Of a DNA stretch of 13,771 bases, positions 1 through 6,965 are shown piece after piece. Origin of the DNA: 39-52-133 sp036523795. GTDB lineage: Bacteria > Pseudomonadota > Gammaproteobacteria > Burkholderiales > Gallionellaceae. Position numbers and translations under genes: made by a program. Positions within the stretch are counted from its first letter, which is position 1. Every line of letters begins with the position of its first letter. Where the stretch lies: assembly GCA_036523795.1 (NCBI GenBank), contig DATDDN010000172.1, forward strand, positions 1-13,771, given 5' to 3'. Under the pieces are notes generated by a model. It was given only the letters and a program-made list of their open reading frames with translations, was not told the origin of the DNA and did no database searches.

Positions 1-303
1 AAAACCCCTGCCGGCGGCCTGTACCAGTTCTACAACGTGGAACCGAAATTGAGCTATTACTTTGCGCCCCTGAACATTGGGACGCCTGCCCAGCCTAATC
101 TGGAGGCCTTCAACACACCCGGAGCGCCGCCGTGGGGAACGGACTACATTTGGGTGAATGGAGATCCGAAGAAGCTTGGCAAGCTCAACTTCAATGGCAT
201 TGCCTACAGCACCTTCCCAACCGGCTGGACTTCCGATGGCGAAGTATTGTGGGGCGGTGCAGGTGATCTGTTATTGAATTCCTCGCCAGCGATGCGCCCT
301 TGA
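1..303 (+). CDS. C-terminal part of an unrecognised protein (5' end outside window)
   Basis: The reading frame is open from base 1 and ends at TGA 301-303, giving 100 residues of a protein that starts before the window. An in-frame GTG at 37 exists, but the frame continues upstream of it without a stop and with similar composition, so 37 is probably internal. The visible part is rich in Gly, Pro, Asn and aromatic residues (many Tyr, Trp, Phe), has no Cys, no membrane helix and no motif I can name. The composition fits an extracytoplasmic or beta-rich domain, but that is only an impression. A hairpin follows the stop at 309-325. I do not recognise the family and assign no function. Confidence 0.6.
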   Translation, partial: KTPAGGLYQFYNVEPKLSYYFAPLNIGTPAQPNLEAFNTPGAPPWGTDYIWVNGDPKKLGKLNFNGIAYSTFPTGWTSDGEVLWGGAGDLLLNSSPAMRP

Positions 304-308
304 TCTTT

Positions 309-325
309 GTGCCGCTTCACGGCAC
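309..325 (+). terminator. Perfect 6-bp hairpin after the first gene
   Basis: GTGCCG (309-314), loop CTTCA, CGGCAC (320-325) form a perfect GC-rich stem 5 bases after the TGA at 301-303. No U-run follows, so it is not a canonical intrinsic terminator. Its position between a stop and the next gene suggests an end-of-transcript or RNA-stability hairpin. Confidence 0.35.
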
Positions 326-376
326 GATGCGCAAGCGACAATTCCAGTTCTTACCATCAACCCTAAAGGAAATCTC

Positions 377-886
377 ATGATCCGCATTTTGATGGCTGTA
401 TTGCTTGCCCTGTCCACCCTCTTCCCCGCCTTCGCCGCCGAGCAGCCAGCCAGCGAGGCCTCCATCCGCGAACTGATGGTCGTTACCGAATCGAAAAAGC
501 TGATCGAAGGCACTGTCGGCCAGGTCGACGCCATGATGCAGGCTTCCATGCAGCAGGCCCTCGCCGGCCGGCCGGTTTCACCCGACCAGCAGAAAATTCT
601 GGACCAGATGCGCGTCAAGATGCTGGCCCTGCTCAAGGAGCAGTTGAGCTGGAGCTCGATGGAGCCGATGATGATCGACATCTACCAGAAGACCTTCACC
701 GAGCAGGAGGTCAAGGGCATGCTGGATTTCTACAGGACCGATGCCGGCAAGGCGGTGATTGCCAAGATGCCGCTGGTGATGCAGCACACCATGCAGGCCA
801 TGCAGGCACGCATGAGCCAGATGATGCCGAAGATGCAGCAATTGCAGCAACAGACTCTTGCGCAGCTGAAAGACACCAGGAAATAA
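377..886 (+). CDS. DUF2059 family secreted protein
   Basis: This 169-residue protein has a clear Sec signal peptide (short basic N-terminus MIR, hydrophobic stretch to about residue 18, AFA cleavage site before AEQP), so it should act in the periplasm. The mature part is helical and rich in Met and Gln. Residues about 90-150 match the DUF2059 pattern as I know it: an Ile-Tyr-x-x-x-Phe-Thr-x-x-Glu segment followed by Phe-Tyr-x-Thr-x-x-Gly-Lys-Ala, near residues 112-134 (IYQKTFTEQE, then DFYRTDAGKA). The C-terminus is a Gln-rich helix. The family has no established biochemical role. The start is supported by AAAGGA about 8 bases before ATG 377. It is followed at 31 bases by a gene in the same frame and direction, so co-transcription is likely. 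Confidence 0.85.
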   Translation: MIRILMAVLLALSTLFPAFAAEQPASEASIRELMVVTESKKLIEGTVGQVDAMMQASMQQALAGRPVSPDQQKILDQMRVKMLALLKEQLSWSSMEPMMIDIYQKTFTEQEVKGMLDFYRTDAGKAVIAKMPLVMQHTMQAMQARMSQMMPKMQQLQQQTLAQLKDTRK

Positions 887-916
887 CCGCTGGCCCTCAA
901 ACCGGCGAACAGACCC

Positions 917-1288
917 ATGCGCGAGCATCCGGATGTGCGGCAGATTCCCGGTGAGCCCAGGCGTCGCTGGTTCAGCTCGAAGGATTTCGACCTGATCGTG
1001 TGGCTGGCGGAAGACCAGCGCATCAGCGGCTTTGAGCTGTGTTACGACAAGCAGCGCCACGAGCACGCCATCGTGTGGAATGAGGCCAGCGGCTTCAGGC
1101 ACATGGCGGTGGATGACGGAGAGCAGCGACCCGGCAGATACAAGGCCACGCCCATCCTCGTTGCCGACGGGCTATTCGATGTAAGGCGCATCCACGCAGC
1201 CTTCCGCGAGGCCAGCCAGGGCTTGCCGCCGGAGATCCGCAATCACGTGCTGCGCGCACTGGAACAGCACCCGCAGTTTCCCGCCTGA
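917..1288 (+). CDS. Conserved hypothetical protein, 123 aa
   Basis: This is a small soluble protein with no signal peptide and no membrane segment. It opens with a basic RRRWF segment near residue 15 and has a DFDLIVWL strand-like segment, an FELCYDK segment and a PILVADG segment near residue 85, which suggests a compact alpha/beta or beta-rich fold. I recall similar unnamed proteins in betaproteobacteria but know no function. It lies 30 bases after the DUF2059 gene and 18 bases before the DUF2784 gene, in line with a three-gene unit. No strong Shine-Dalgarno sequence precedes ATG 917, but no better start exists: the only upstream in-frame candidate is CTG 890, just after the stop of the previous gene. 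Confidence 0.7.
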   Translation: MREHPDVRQIPGEPRRRWFSSKDFDLIVWLAEDQRISGFELCYDKQRHEHAIVWNEASGFRHMAVDDGEQRPGRYKATPILVADGLFDVRRIHAAFREASQGLPPEIRNHVLRALEQHPQFPA

Positions 1289-1306
1289 TACCTCACCTGC
1301 CGGCGC

Positions 1307-1711
1307 ATGATGCCTGATTCCCCTACCCTGCTCCTGCTGGCCGACCTGGTGCTGGTCCTGCATGCGGCCGTGGTGGTGTTCGTGGTGGGAGGACTTGCCA
1401 CCATCCTCATCGGCAACTTCAAGGGGTGGCACTGGGTGAACCGGCTGGCCTTCCGCCTCATTCACCTGCTGGCCATTGCGCTGGTGCTGGCCGAAGCCTG
1501 GCTGGGCATTCCCTGCCCGCTCACCACGCTGGAGATGTGGCTGCGCACGCAGGCCGGTGCCGCCACCTACAGCGGCGGCTTCATCGCGCACTGGCTGCAC
1601 CGGCTGATCTACTACGACCTGCCGCCCTGGGTGTTCATGCTGGCCTATTCGCTGTTTGCGCTGCTGGTGCTGGCAAGCTGGCTGTGGTTTCCGCCGCGGC
1701 GGCGCAAGTGA
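1307..1711 (+). CDS. DUF2784 family integral membrane protein
   Basis: This 134-residue inner-membrane protein matches the DUF2784 pattern: an N-terminal LADLVLVLH helix (about 8-37), NRLAFRLIHL leading into a second helix (about 48-67), the family hallmark GIPCPLTTLE (67-76), then YSGGFIAHWLHRLIYYD (about 88-104) and a last helix (about 107-127) before a basic RRRK tail. The family is uncharacterised. The conserved Cys-Pro-Leu-Thr and His residues hint at ligand or metal contact, which is inference. Two adjacent ATG codons (1307, 1310) make the exact start ambiguous by one residue; no strong Shine-Dalgarno sequence is seen. Its stop lies 12 bases from the stop of the converging gene on the minus strand. 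Confidence 0.88.
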   Translation: MMPDSPTLLLLADLVLVLHAAVVVFVVGGLATILIGNFKGWHWVNRLAFRLIHLLAIALVLAEAWLGIPCPLTTLEMWLRTQAGAATYSGGFIAHWLHRLIYYDLPPWVFMLAYSLFALLVLASWLWFPPRRRK

Positions 1712-1723
1712 TGTGCCCCTGCT

Positions 1724-3865
1724 TCAGGCGCTGCGCTGGTCGCGCCTCTGCAGGGTGCGTCTGATCCACCAGGCAAAGGCCAGCAGGGCGATAGCGCCCA
1801 GCCACAGCGGCCAGTACACCGGGTGATTCCACTGGCGCCGCATGGCTTCGCGCTGGGCAGCGTCTATGCGCAGGTATTTCAGGTTGTTGTTGGCCATCTT
1901 GTTGGGCTTGCTGTTGTACAGCCAGGCGTGGCGCAGCACATAGTCCTTGGGGTGGTAACCCCATACCCACGGCCCGTCGCGGCGCAGGATTTCCAGCATG
2001 CGATCGATGATGGCCTGACGCTCGGCATTGTTGGGCATGTTCTTCATCTGCTCGAACAGTCGGTCGTATTCCGGGTTGCTGTAGTTGGTGGCATTCTCGC
2101 CGCCGTGCCCCACCTTGGCCTGCGCGCCATTCAACAGGAACAGGAAATTCTCCGGGTCGGGGTAGTCGGCATTCCAGCCGAAGTAGAACAGCTGGGTGTC
2201 GCCGCGCCGCACCTTGTCCTGGAAGCGGTTGTAGTCCGTGTTGCGCGCCACCAGTTGCACGTTGAGCTTGTCGAACTGCTTGCGCAGCCAGTCCAGGCGC
2301 GACTTGGCCCCCATGCCGGTGGAGGTGGTGTCGAGGTAGATCACCAGCGGCTGGCCGGTCTTTGCATCGATGCCATCCGGGTAGCCGGCCTCGGCCAGCA
2401 GGCGACGCGCTTCGGCGATGGGCTTGCGCTGCGGCGCGCCGTTCACCCAGTCGTATACATAGCGGTCGATGCCGGCTTCGCCCTCGCGATAGCCGAAGAT
2501 GCCGGGCGGAATGGGCGACTGTGCGCTGATGCCGCGCCCGTTGGCAAAGATGGAGATGAACTCCTCCATGTCCAGCGCGATGGCGATGGCCCGGCGCAGC
2601 TTGCGCGCGCGCTCGCTGTCGCCGCCCACCAGCGGGTCCAGCCAGTTGAACCCCATGTACATCGTGGAAGTCGCCACCGAGGTGGAGAGCGCGATGCCCT
2701 GCGCGCTCATCACGTCGCTGACGTTGGTCTCACCGCCCACGTTTACCTGCACGGCCTGGTCAAAGCTGTCCGAGCTGATGCCGGAGCTGTCGTAGTAGCC
2801 CTGCAGGAACTTGTTCCAGTAGGGGATGGTTTCCTTCTCCAGTGTGAACACCACCTGGTCGATCAGGGGCAGCGGCTTGCCCGCGTCGCGCAGCAGGCCG
2901 GCCCCGGCATCGCCCGGCTCGCCCTCGCTGGGGTAATACTCGGGTGCAAAGTTGGGGTTGCGGCTCAGCACCATGCGCTGGTTGGGATTGTTCTCGCTCA
3001 GGTAATAGGGGCCGCTGCCCACCGGCCACCAGTCCAGGGTCAGGTTGCGCTCGTGCATGCCTGGCTGGGCGTAAAACTTCTCGGCTTCCACGGGCATCGG
3101 GGCAAAGAACGGCATCGCCAGCCAGTAGATGAACTGCGGATATTTGCCGTACACCTTGATGCGGTAGGTGTGCGCATCCACCACCTCGGCCCCCGGCAGG
3201 GCGTAGTCGTTCAGGTCGAGGAAGGCGTCGGGATGAGCCTGTTCTGCCTGCTGCAGGGTGGCGGCATATTCCTTGAGGCCGACGATGTGCTCGGCCATCA
3301 GGTGGCCGATGGGCGATTGCACATCGGGGTGGGCCAGGCGCTTGATCTGGTAAACATAGTCCGCCGCCGTCACGCCGCGCGTGCCAGAGTGGGCAAAGTC
3401 GCCCAGGCCGTGAATGCCATCCAGTTCGCCCGGCTTGAGCGACAGGTATTCCGGTGTGCCTGCAGCGGTGCGGGCAAAGGCCGGATGCGGCTGGTAGCGC
3501 AGGTCCGGGCGCAGGTGGATTTCATACACGCTGTAGGCCACCTTTGCATCCGGCGCATCGTCGCGCAGCGGGTGCATGTCGCGGTCGTAGTAGCGCACCT
3601 GCGGAATCTGGCTTGCCGCCTGCGGCACCAGGGTGTAGGGGCGCTTGAGGTAGTGGTATTGCAGCGGCGGCTGGTAGATCTGCGCCAGAAATATGTATTC
3701 GTTTTCGCTGTAGGCCTGCGCCGGATCGAGATGCTTGGGGCGCTCGGTAAACGAAGTGTACAGAATGGGCTTGCCCGACTCGCCGGCCGGATAGGGGTTG
3801 TTCCAGATGCCGCCGTCACAGGCGGTCAGCAACAGCAGGGGTAAGCAGAGCAGCCATTTCATCAT
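1724..3865 (-). CDS. Family-5 (peptide-type) ABC transporter substrate-binding lipoprotein with C-terminal membrane anchor
   Basis: This 713-residue protein begins with a lipoprotein signal ending in the lipobox LTAC (Cys16), so it should be lipid-anchored and face the periplasm. The body matches the bacterial extracellular solute-binding family 5 (OppA/DppA type): TAADYVYQIKRL (about 185-195), an RIKVYGKYPQF strand, the VGSGPYYL segment, the ERARKLRRAIAIALD segment before the second lobe, EARRLLAEAGYPDG, and FYFGWNADYPDPENF. These proteins capture peptides or related solutes for an ABC permease. It is longer than the usual 500-600 residues and ends in a hydrophobic helix (about 683-702, PLWLGAIALLAFAWWIRR) plus a basic tail, an unusual second anchor. 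No permease or ATPase gene lies in the window, so it is an orphan here. The ATGATG start gives two possible first residues; an AGGA lies 12 bases upstream, a loose fit. Confidence 0.88.
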   Translation of the reverse strand: MMKWLLCLPLLLLTACDGGIWNNPYPAGESGKPILYTSFTERPKHLDPAQAYSENEYIFLAQIYQPPLQYHYLKRPYTLVPQAASQIPQVRYYDRDMHPLRDDAPDAKVAYSVYEIHLRPDLRYQPHPAFARTAAGTPEYLSLKPGELDGIHGLGDFAHSGTRGVTAADYVYQIKRLAHPDVQSPIGHLMAEHIVGLKEYAATLQQAEQAHPDAFLDLNDYALPGAEVVDAHTYRIKVYGKYPQFIYWLAMPFFAPMPVEAEKFYAQPGMHERNLTLDWWPVGSGPYYLSENNPNQRMVLSRNPNFAPEYYPSEGEPGDAGAGLLRDAGKPLPLIDQVVFTLEKETIPYWNKFLQGYYDSSGISSDSFDQAVQVNVGGETNVSDVMSAQGIALSTSVATSTMYMGFNWLDPLVGGDSERARKLRRAIAIALDMEEFISIFANGRGISAQSPIPPGIFGYREGEAGIDRYVYDWVNGAPQRKPIAEARRLLAEAGYPDGIDAKTGQPLVIYLDTTSTGMGAKSRLDWLRKQFDKLNVQLVARNTDYNRFQDKVRRGDTQLFYFGWNADYPDPENFLFLLNGAQAKVGHGGENATNYSNPEYDRLFEQMKNMPNNAERQAIIDRMLEILRRDGPWVWGYHPKDYVLRHAWLYNSKPNKMANNNLKYLRIDAAQREAMRRQWNHPVYWPLWLGAIALLAFAWWIRRTLQRRDQRSA

Positions 3866-4064
3866 GGCGCAAGTTTATCCTAATGAAGGTCTTCTGTCGG
3901 CGCGGCATGATCGCCAGCGCATCTGCTCGACCCTGCAAAAACGATCGCCGATATGGGGGCAAACCAAATCCCTCGCCCCACTACGGGAATACCCGCATCG
4001 CGCATAACAAGCCGTGGCGCTTCCGGTAAGATGGCGGAATACGAAATTTACATGGAGCAGGAAC
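3866..4064. other. Divergent intergenic region between the substrate-binding protein and ygfZ
   Basis: These 199 bases separate two divergent genes and must hold both promoters. On the plus strand I see ATAACA (4004-4009), 17 bases, then TAAGAT (4027-4032), a moderate sigma-70 fit for ygfZ. No convincing minus-strand promoter was found by eye. No operator palindrome stands out. Confidence 0.5.
4004..4032 (+). promoter_or_regulatory. Weak sigma-70-like promoter candidate for ygfZ
   Basis: ATAACA (4 of 6 to the -35 consensus) and TAAGAT (4 of 6 to the -10 consensus) are spaced by 17 bases, which would place the transcript start near 4039, about 25 bases before ATG 4065. This fits the shorter ygfZ start and excludes a start at GTG 4014. 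Confidence 0.35.
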
Positions 4065-5090
4065 ATGAATCAGGATTGGCAGAATTTTCTGGCACAACAA
4101 GGCGCGCAGGTGCATGAGGGCCTGGTGCAGCATTTCGGCGACGCCCGGGCCGAGCTGCAGGCTGCGCGCGACGGCACCGTGCTGTGCGACCTCAGCCAGT
4201 TTGGCACGCTGAGGGCAGCGGGCGAAGAGGCGCAGGGATTTCTGCAGAACCTGCTCAGCAGCGACATCCAGCTGGTGAGCCCGGGCCAGGCGCAGTTCAG
4301 CAGCTTCAACAGTCCCAAGGGGCGCATGATGGCCAGTTTCGTGCTGTGGCAGAGCGGCGGCGACTATCTCCTGCAGTTGCATGGCAGCCTCGCGGCCGCG
4401 ATGGAGAAACGCCTGTCCATGTTCGTGCTGCGCTCGAAAGTGAAGATCACCGACGCCGGCACCGAGGTGATCAGCCTGGGCCTCTCCGGCAGCAGCGCAA
4501 GGGAATTGATCAAGGCGCAATTCGGCAGCGTACCCGAAGCCGACTGGGCCATGGTGCAAGGCGAACGGGGCAACGTAATCCGCCTCGGCGCACAGCGCTA
4601 CCAGATCAATACCAGCGCGCAGCACGCGCCGGCCCTGTGGGCAGCATTTGCCCAAGGTGCGCGACCGGCCGGATCAGGCTGCTGGGACTGGCTCAATGTG
4701 CAGGGCGGACTGCCCGTCATCACCCCGCCGACGCAGGAGCAGTTCGTGCTGCAGATGGCCAACCTCGACGCGCTGGGCGGTGTCAGCTTCAAGAAGGGCT
4801 GCTACCCCGGGCAGGAAGTGGTGGCGCGCACCCAGCACCTCGGCAAGATCAAGCGCCGCATGTTCCTCGCCCATGTGGACAGTGCCGCACAGGCTGGTGA
4901 TGCGGTATTCAGCGCCGAGATGGCCGGCCAGCCCAGCGGCATGGTGATCAACGCAGCCGCGGCGCCAGGCGGCGGGCATGATCTGCTGGTGGTGATGCAG
5001 ATCAGCAGCCGTGAGACGCAAAGCGTGCACCTGCAGTCGCTGGAGGGTCCGGTGTTGAATTTCATGGAGTTGCCCTACACGCTGCCGTAG
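4065..5090 (+). CDS. ygfZ: YgfZ/GcvT-like folate-binding protein (Fe-S cluster maintenance)
   Basis: This 341-residue cytosolic protein is a GcvT (glycine-cleavage T-protein) fold relative. It carries the YgfZ signature at residues 243-257, KKGCYPGQEVVAR, with the conserved Cys246, and the N-terminal GcvT-like elements (CDLSQFGTLR near 41-50; GEEAQGFLQNLLSSD near 53-67; SPKGRMMASFVLW near 83-95). Family knowledge: YgfZ binds tetrahydrofolate and helps assemble or repair Fe-S clusters, notably in radical-SAM tRNA-modifying enzymes such as MiaB. The frame is open back to GTG 4014, but ATG 4065 is preferred: GGAG at 4054-4057 lies 7 bases upstream, the family's normal length is reached, and the 17 extra residues are not family-like. 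It appears monocistronic, divergent from the substrate-binding protein gene. Confidence 0.92.
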   Translation: MNQDWQNFLAQQGAQVHEGLVQHFGDARAELQAARDGTVLCDLSQFGTLRAAGEEAQGFLQNLLSSDIQLVSPGQAQFSSFNSPKGRMMASFVLWQSGGDYLLQLHGSLAAAMEKRLSMFVLRSKVKITDAGTEVISLGLSGSSARELIKAQFGSVPEADWAMVQGERGNVIRLGAQRYQINTSAQHAPALWAAFAQGARPAGSGCWDWLNVQGGLPVITPPTQEQFVLQMANLDALGGVSFKKGCYPGQEVVARTQHLGKIKRRMFLAHVDSAAQAGDAVFSAEMAGQPSGMVINAAAAPGGGHDLLVVMQISSRETQSVHLQSLEGPVLNFMELPYTLP

Positions 5091-5241
5091 GCGATCAGAC
5101 AGGTCGCACTGACTGGACGGGCCTGCGGGGAATGCATACGCGAATACAGGCTTTCACTTATCTGCATCCACCTCGCTTCCAAAAACAGGCTGCCAAATCA
5201 ATCGCCTCTGCGCAAATCTATTTCAGCGGCGGGGGCAAAAG

Positions 5242-5253
5242 GGCTGCGCAGCC
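5242..5253. promoter_or_regulatory. Perfect 12-base palindrome next to the -35 box
   Basis: GGCTGCGCAGCC reads identically on both strands and ends at the base before the -35 hexamer at 5254. The position fits a dimeric regulator site, but a 12-base GC-rich palindrome can also occur by chance. Confidence 0.3.
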
Positions 5254-5283
5254 TTGATCAGCGGCATCCGCTTTTGCTATAGT
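5254..5283 (+). promoter_or_regulatory. Sigma-70-like promoter upstream of the 5433 gene
   Basis: TTGATC (5254-5259; 4 of 6) and TATAGT (5278-5283; 5 of 6) are spaced by 18 bases. Transcription would start near 5290, leaving a leader of roughly 140 bases before the start codon at 5433. Confidence 0.5.
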
Positions 5284-5420
5284 TCAGACACACTCAGATT
5301 CCCACATCAGCCTGCGCTCTCGGGATAACGCTTCAGCCATATCTCCCGCCAAGTCCCGATCGCCCCGCTTGTTCCCTGCGTAAACCGAAGCCGCCTGACG
5401 CGGCGCCCCGTATTTGAAAT

Positions 5421-5426
5421 GGAGGG
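5421..5426 (+). promoter_or_regulatory. Strong ribosome binding site for the 5433 gene
   Basis: GGAGGG lies 6 bases before ATG 5433, a near-ideal Shine-Dalgarno match. It indicates efficient translation of this unknown gene and fixes its start. Confidence 0.7.
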
Positions 5427-5432
5427 TAAGGC

Positions 5433-6356
5433 ATGGACCACAACAAACATTTTCACAGTTTCTCCCAGGGCATCGAGCACGCGCTCACCCATGTCGTCAT
5501 CACCCTGCTGGCAGTGGGTATCGCTTTTTCACTGCCCGTAGCGGCGAAGTACGTCCTGTATTACTGGTGGCCCAAGGTTGAAGCAGACTCGCATCTGCTG
5601 ATGATCACGGAAATCAGCTTTGCCACGGTGCTGGTCCTGTTGTTCAACATCTCGAAAATCGCCTGGGACGGGCGGCGCAGCATGCAGATGAACAAGATTG
5701 CCTCGCTGGTGTATGCACGTGAAGGCAGTGGCTGGGTGTCGCGCTGGAAGGACAGGGATATGCGCAAGAAGATCGCCAGTGTGCGGGACGTGTACATCAT
5801 GTCGATCACCGGCGACACCTTCAGCTCAAAAAACAGCGATCTGCAAAAGACGCTGGACCTGGCCTACGAGATTCGCGTGATGCTGGCCAATCCCTGGGGC
5901 AAAGGCATCACCTCCCGGGTCCAGGCACTGGACGAACCCGATGTCATGCTGCAGAACTGGCGCCGCGAAACGGTGGCAAGCATCGCCTATTTGCGCAAAC
6001 TGGCCGCTGCCGGGAAGAAGGTCAAGCTCAAGTTCTATGAAGAGCCACCGTTCTGGAAGCTGGTGGTAACCGGCGAATATGTGTGGGTTCAATACTGCAA
6101 TGAAGGGCAGGAGGTCAAGACCCAGCCGGAGTACGTATTCGGGCTGCAGCACGACAGCCCGCAGCGCGGACTGTTCGCGCCCTTTTACAAATATTTTCTC
6201 AACCAGTGGCAGGACACTCACCACGCGGAGTTCAATTTCGAAAGCAGCGAACTGATCTACCGCAATGGCGGCGGCAACGAAATCCAGCGCGTCGCTTTTC
6301 CGCCGGCGGAAGAAGACACGCCGGTGAACGGAAGCACTCTGGCGGCGAGCGCCTAG
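5433..6356 (+). CDS. Two-helix membrane protein with a PLD-like (apparently inactive) cytosolic domain
   Basis: This 307-residue protein has two hydrophobic helices (about 20-44 and 57-76), then a basic juxtamembrane segment (WDGRRSMQMNK) and a soluble domain of about 220 residues, likely cytosolic. The soluble part runs strand-helix-strand (VRDVYIMSITGDTF about 117-130; YEIRVMLANP about 145-154), then RRETVASIAYLRKL, VKLKFYEEPPFWKLVVTGEYVWVQY (197-221) and a late FYKYFLNQW. The order and spacing resemble phospholipase-D-like domains. The HxKxxxxD motif position reads FWKLVVTG (207-214), with only the Lys kept, so catalysis is doubtful. This fold call is inference by eye, and a fully unknown family is possible. 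GGAGGG at 5421-5426, six bases before ATG 5433, strongly supports the start. It stands alone, converging on the GNAT gene 39 bases away. Confidence 0.75.
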   Translation: MDHNKHFHSFSQGIEHALTHVVITLLAVGIAFSLPVAAKYVLYYWWPKVEADSHLLMITEISFATVLVLLFNISKIAWDGRRSMQMNKIASLVYAREGSGWVSRWKDRDMRKKIASVRDVYIMSITGDTFSSKNSDLQKTLDLAYEIRVMLANPWGKGITSRVQALDEPDVMLQNWRRETVASIAYLRKLAAAGKKVKLKFYEEPPFWKLVVTGEYVWVQYCNEGQEVKTQPEYVFGLQHDSPQRGLFAPFYKYFLNQWQDTHHAEFNFESSELIYRNGGGNEIQRVAFPPAEEDTPVNGSTLAASA

Positions 6357-6395
6357 GCGCCAGGTACGCCACAGAACCGCCACGCTTTCCCGCCG

Positions 6396-6842
6396 CTACT
6401 GCACTTCGTCAGGCTTGAGTTGCAGCCTCATCTTGCGATGCGGCATGCCGGCGTCCATGAACACCTCTCCTTCTGCTTCAAAGCCGAAACGCTCGTAGAA
6501 CGGCATGGCCTGCACCTGCGCCGAGGCATCCACCTGGGTGAGGTGTACGCTGCGCGCATAATCGAGCAGCGCCTCAAGCAGGGCACTGCCGACCTTCTTG
6601 TCTCGCCATTCGGGCAGCACGGCCATGCGTCCGAGGTGGCCCTCGGGCGTGATGCGGCCGCAGCCGATGGCATCTCCCTTGCTGCTCAACGCCAGGGCGT
6701 GGTGGCAGGTCTCGTCCACGCCGTCCCATTCGAGTTCGGCAGTGACGCCCTGCTCGCGCATGAAGACTGTTTCGCGTATTGCACGCAGCAGGGGCTCGCC
6801 GTCATGCCAGCTGATGAGGTGTATCGTGAATGGATTGCTCAT
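6396..6842 (-). CDS. GNAT family N-acetyltransferase
   Basis: This 148-residue cytosolic protein would transfer acetyl from acetyl-CoA to an amine. It has the GNAT order: N-terminal FMREQGV segment (27-33) with EWDGVDETCHHALAL (38-52), typical of the YjcF/ElaA-like branch; then motif A (GRMAVLPEWRDKKVGSALLEALL, 71-93), including the R-x-x-x-x-G-S-A acetyl-CoA pyrophosphate loop; and motif B (MPFYERFGFEAEGEVF, 113-128). The substrate cannot be told. The frame is open to an ATG at 6881, but ATG 6842 is chosen because GGGAGGA (plus-strand 6846-6852) sits just upstream and the shorter protein begins where the family normally does. It is on the same strand as tadA and the transpeptidase but separated by about 120 bases, so it may have its own promoter. 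Confidence 0.9.
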   Translation of the reverse strand: MSNPFTIHLISWHDGEPLLRAIRETVFMREQGVTAELEWDGVDETCHHALALSSKGDAIGCGRITPEGHLGRMAVLPEWRDKKVGSALLEALLDYARSVHLTQVDASAQVQAMPFYERFGFEAEGEVFMDAGMPHRKMRLQLKPDEVQ

Positions 6843-6845
6843 GCG

Positions 6846-6852
6846 TCCTCCC
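6846..6852 (-). promoter_or_regulatory. Ribosome binding site deciding the GNAT start
   Basis: The minus-strand GGGAGGA ends 3 bases before ATG 6842, with the GGAG core 5-6 bases away. No comparable site precedes the upstream ATG at 6881, so the shorter protein is preferred. Confidence 0.7.
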
Positions 6853-6940
6853 ATCTCGATCTGCGTGCCGTTGTCCGGCATCTTGGTATGGTCCGCGATG
6901 TTGCATTACCAGGCCGCCCGTAATCTGGCCGTCCGGCGAG

Positions 6941-6956
6941 GTGCGGGCGGCCGCAC
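6941..6956 (-). terminator. GC-rich hairpin after the transpeptidase gene
   Basis: GTGCGG and CCGCAC form a perfect 6-bp stem with a 4-base loop, about 10 bases beyond the transpeptidase stop on the minus strand. There is no T-run, so it may be an RNA-end hairpin rather than a full terminator. Confidence 0.3.
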
Positions 6957-6965
6957 TCGTCGCGC

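Larger units (their letters stand above)
5091..5432. other. 342-base intergenic region with promoter and palindrome
   Basis: No coding frame with a plausible start is seen. The region holds a 12-base perfect palindrome (5242-5253) and a good sigma-70-like promoter (5254-5283), followed by about 140 bases of presumed 5' leader before ATG 5433. No tRNA, riboswitch core or clear terminator for ygfZ was recognised. Confidence 0.55.

Noticed and set aside
1823..3844. Very long plus-strand open frame (673 codons) opposite the substrate-binding protein
   Set aside because: It is the antisense shadow of a GC-rich gene. The protein is a low-complexity run of Val, Ala, His and Gln with no domain, while the minus strand encodes a clear family-5 binding protein with a lipobox.
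6420..6923. Plus-strand open frame opposite the GNAT gene
   Set aside because: Shadow frame; the minus strand has complete acetyltransferase motifs and a strong ribosome binding site.
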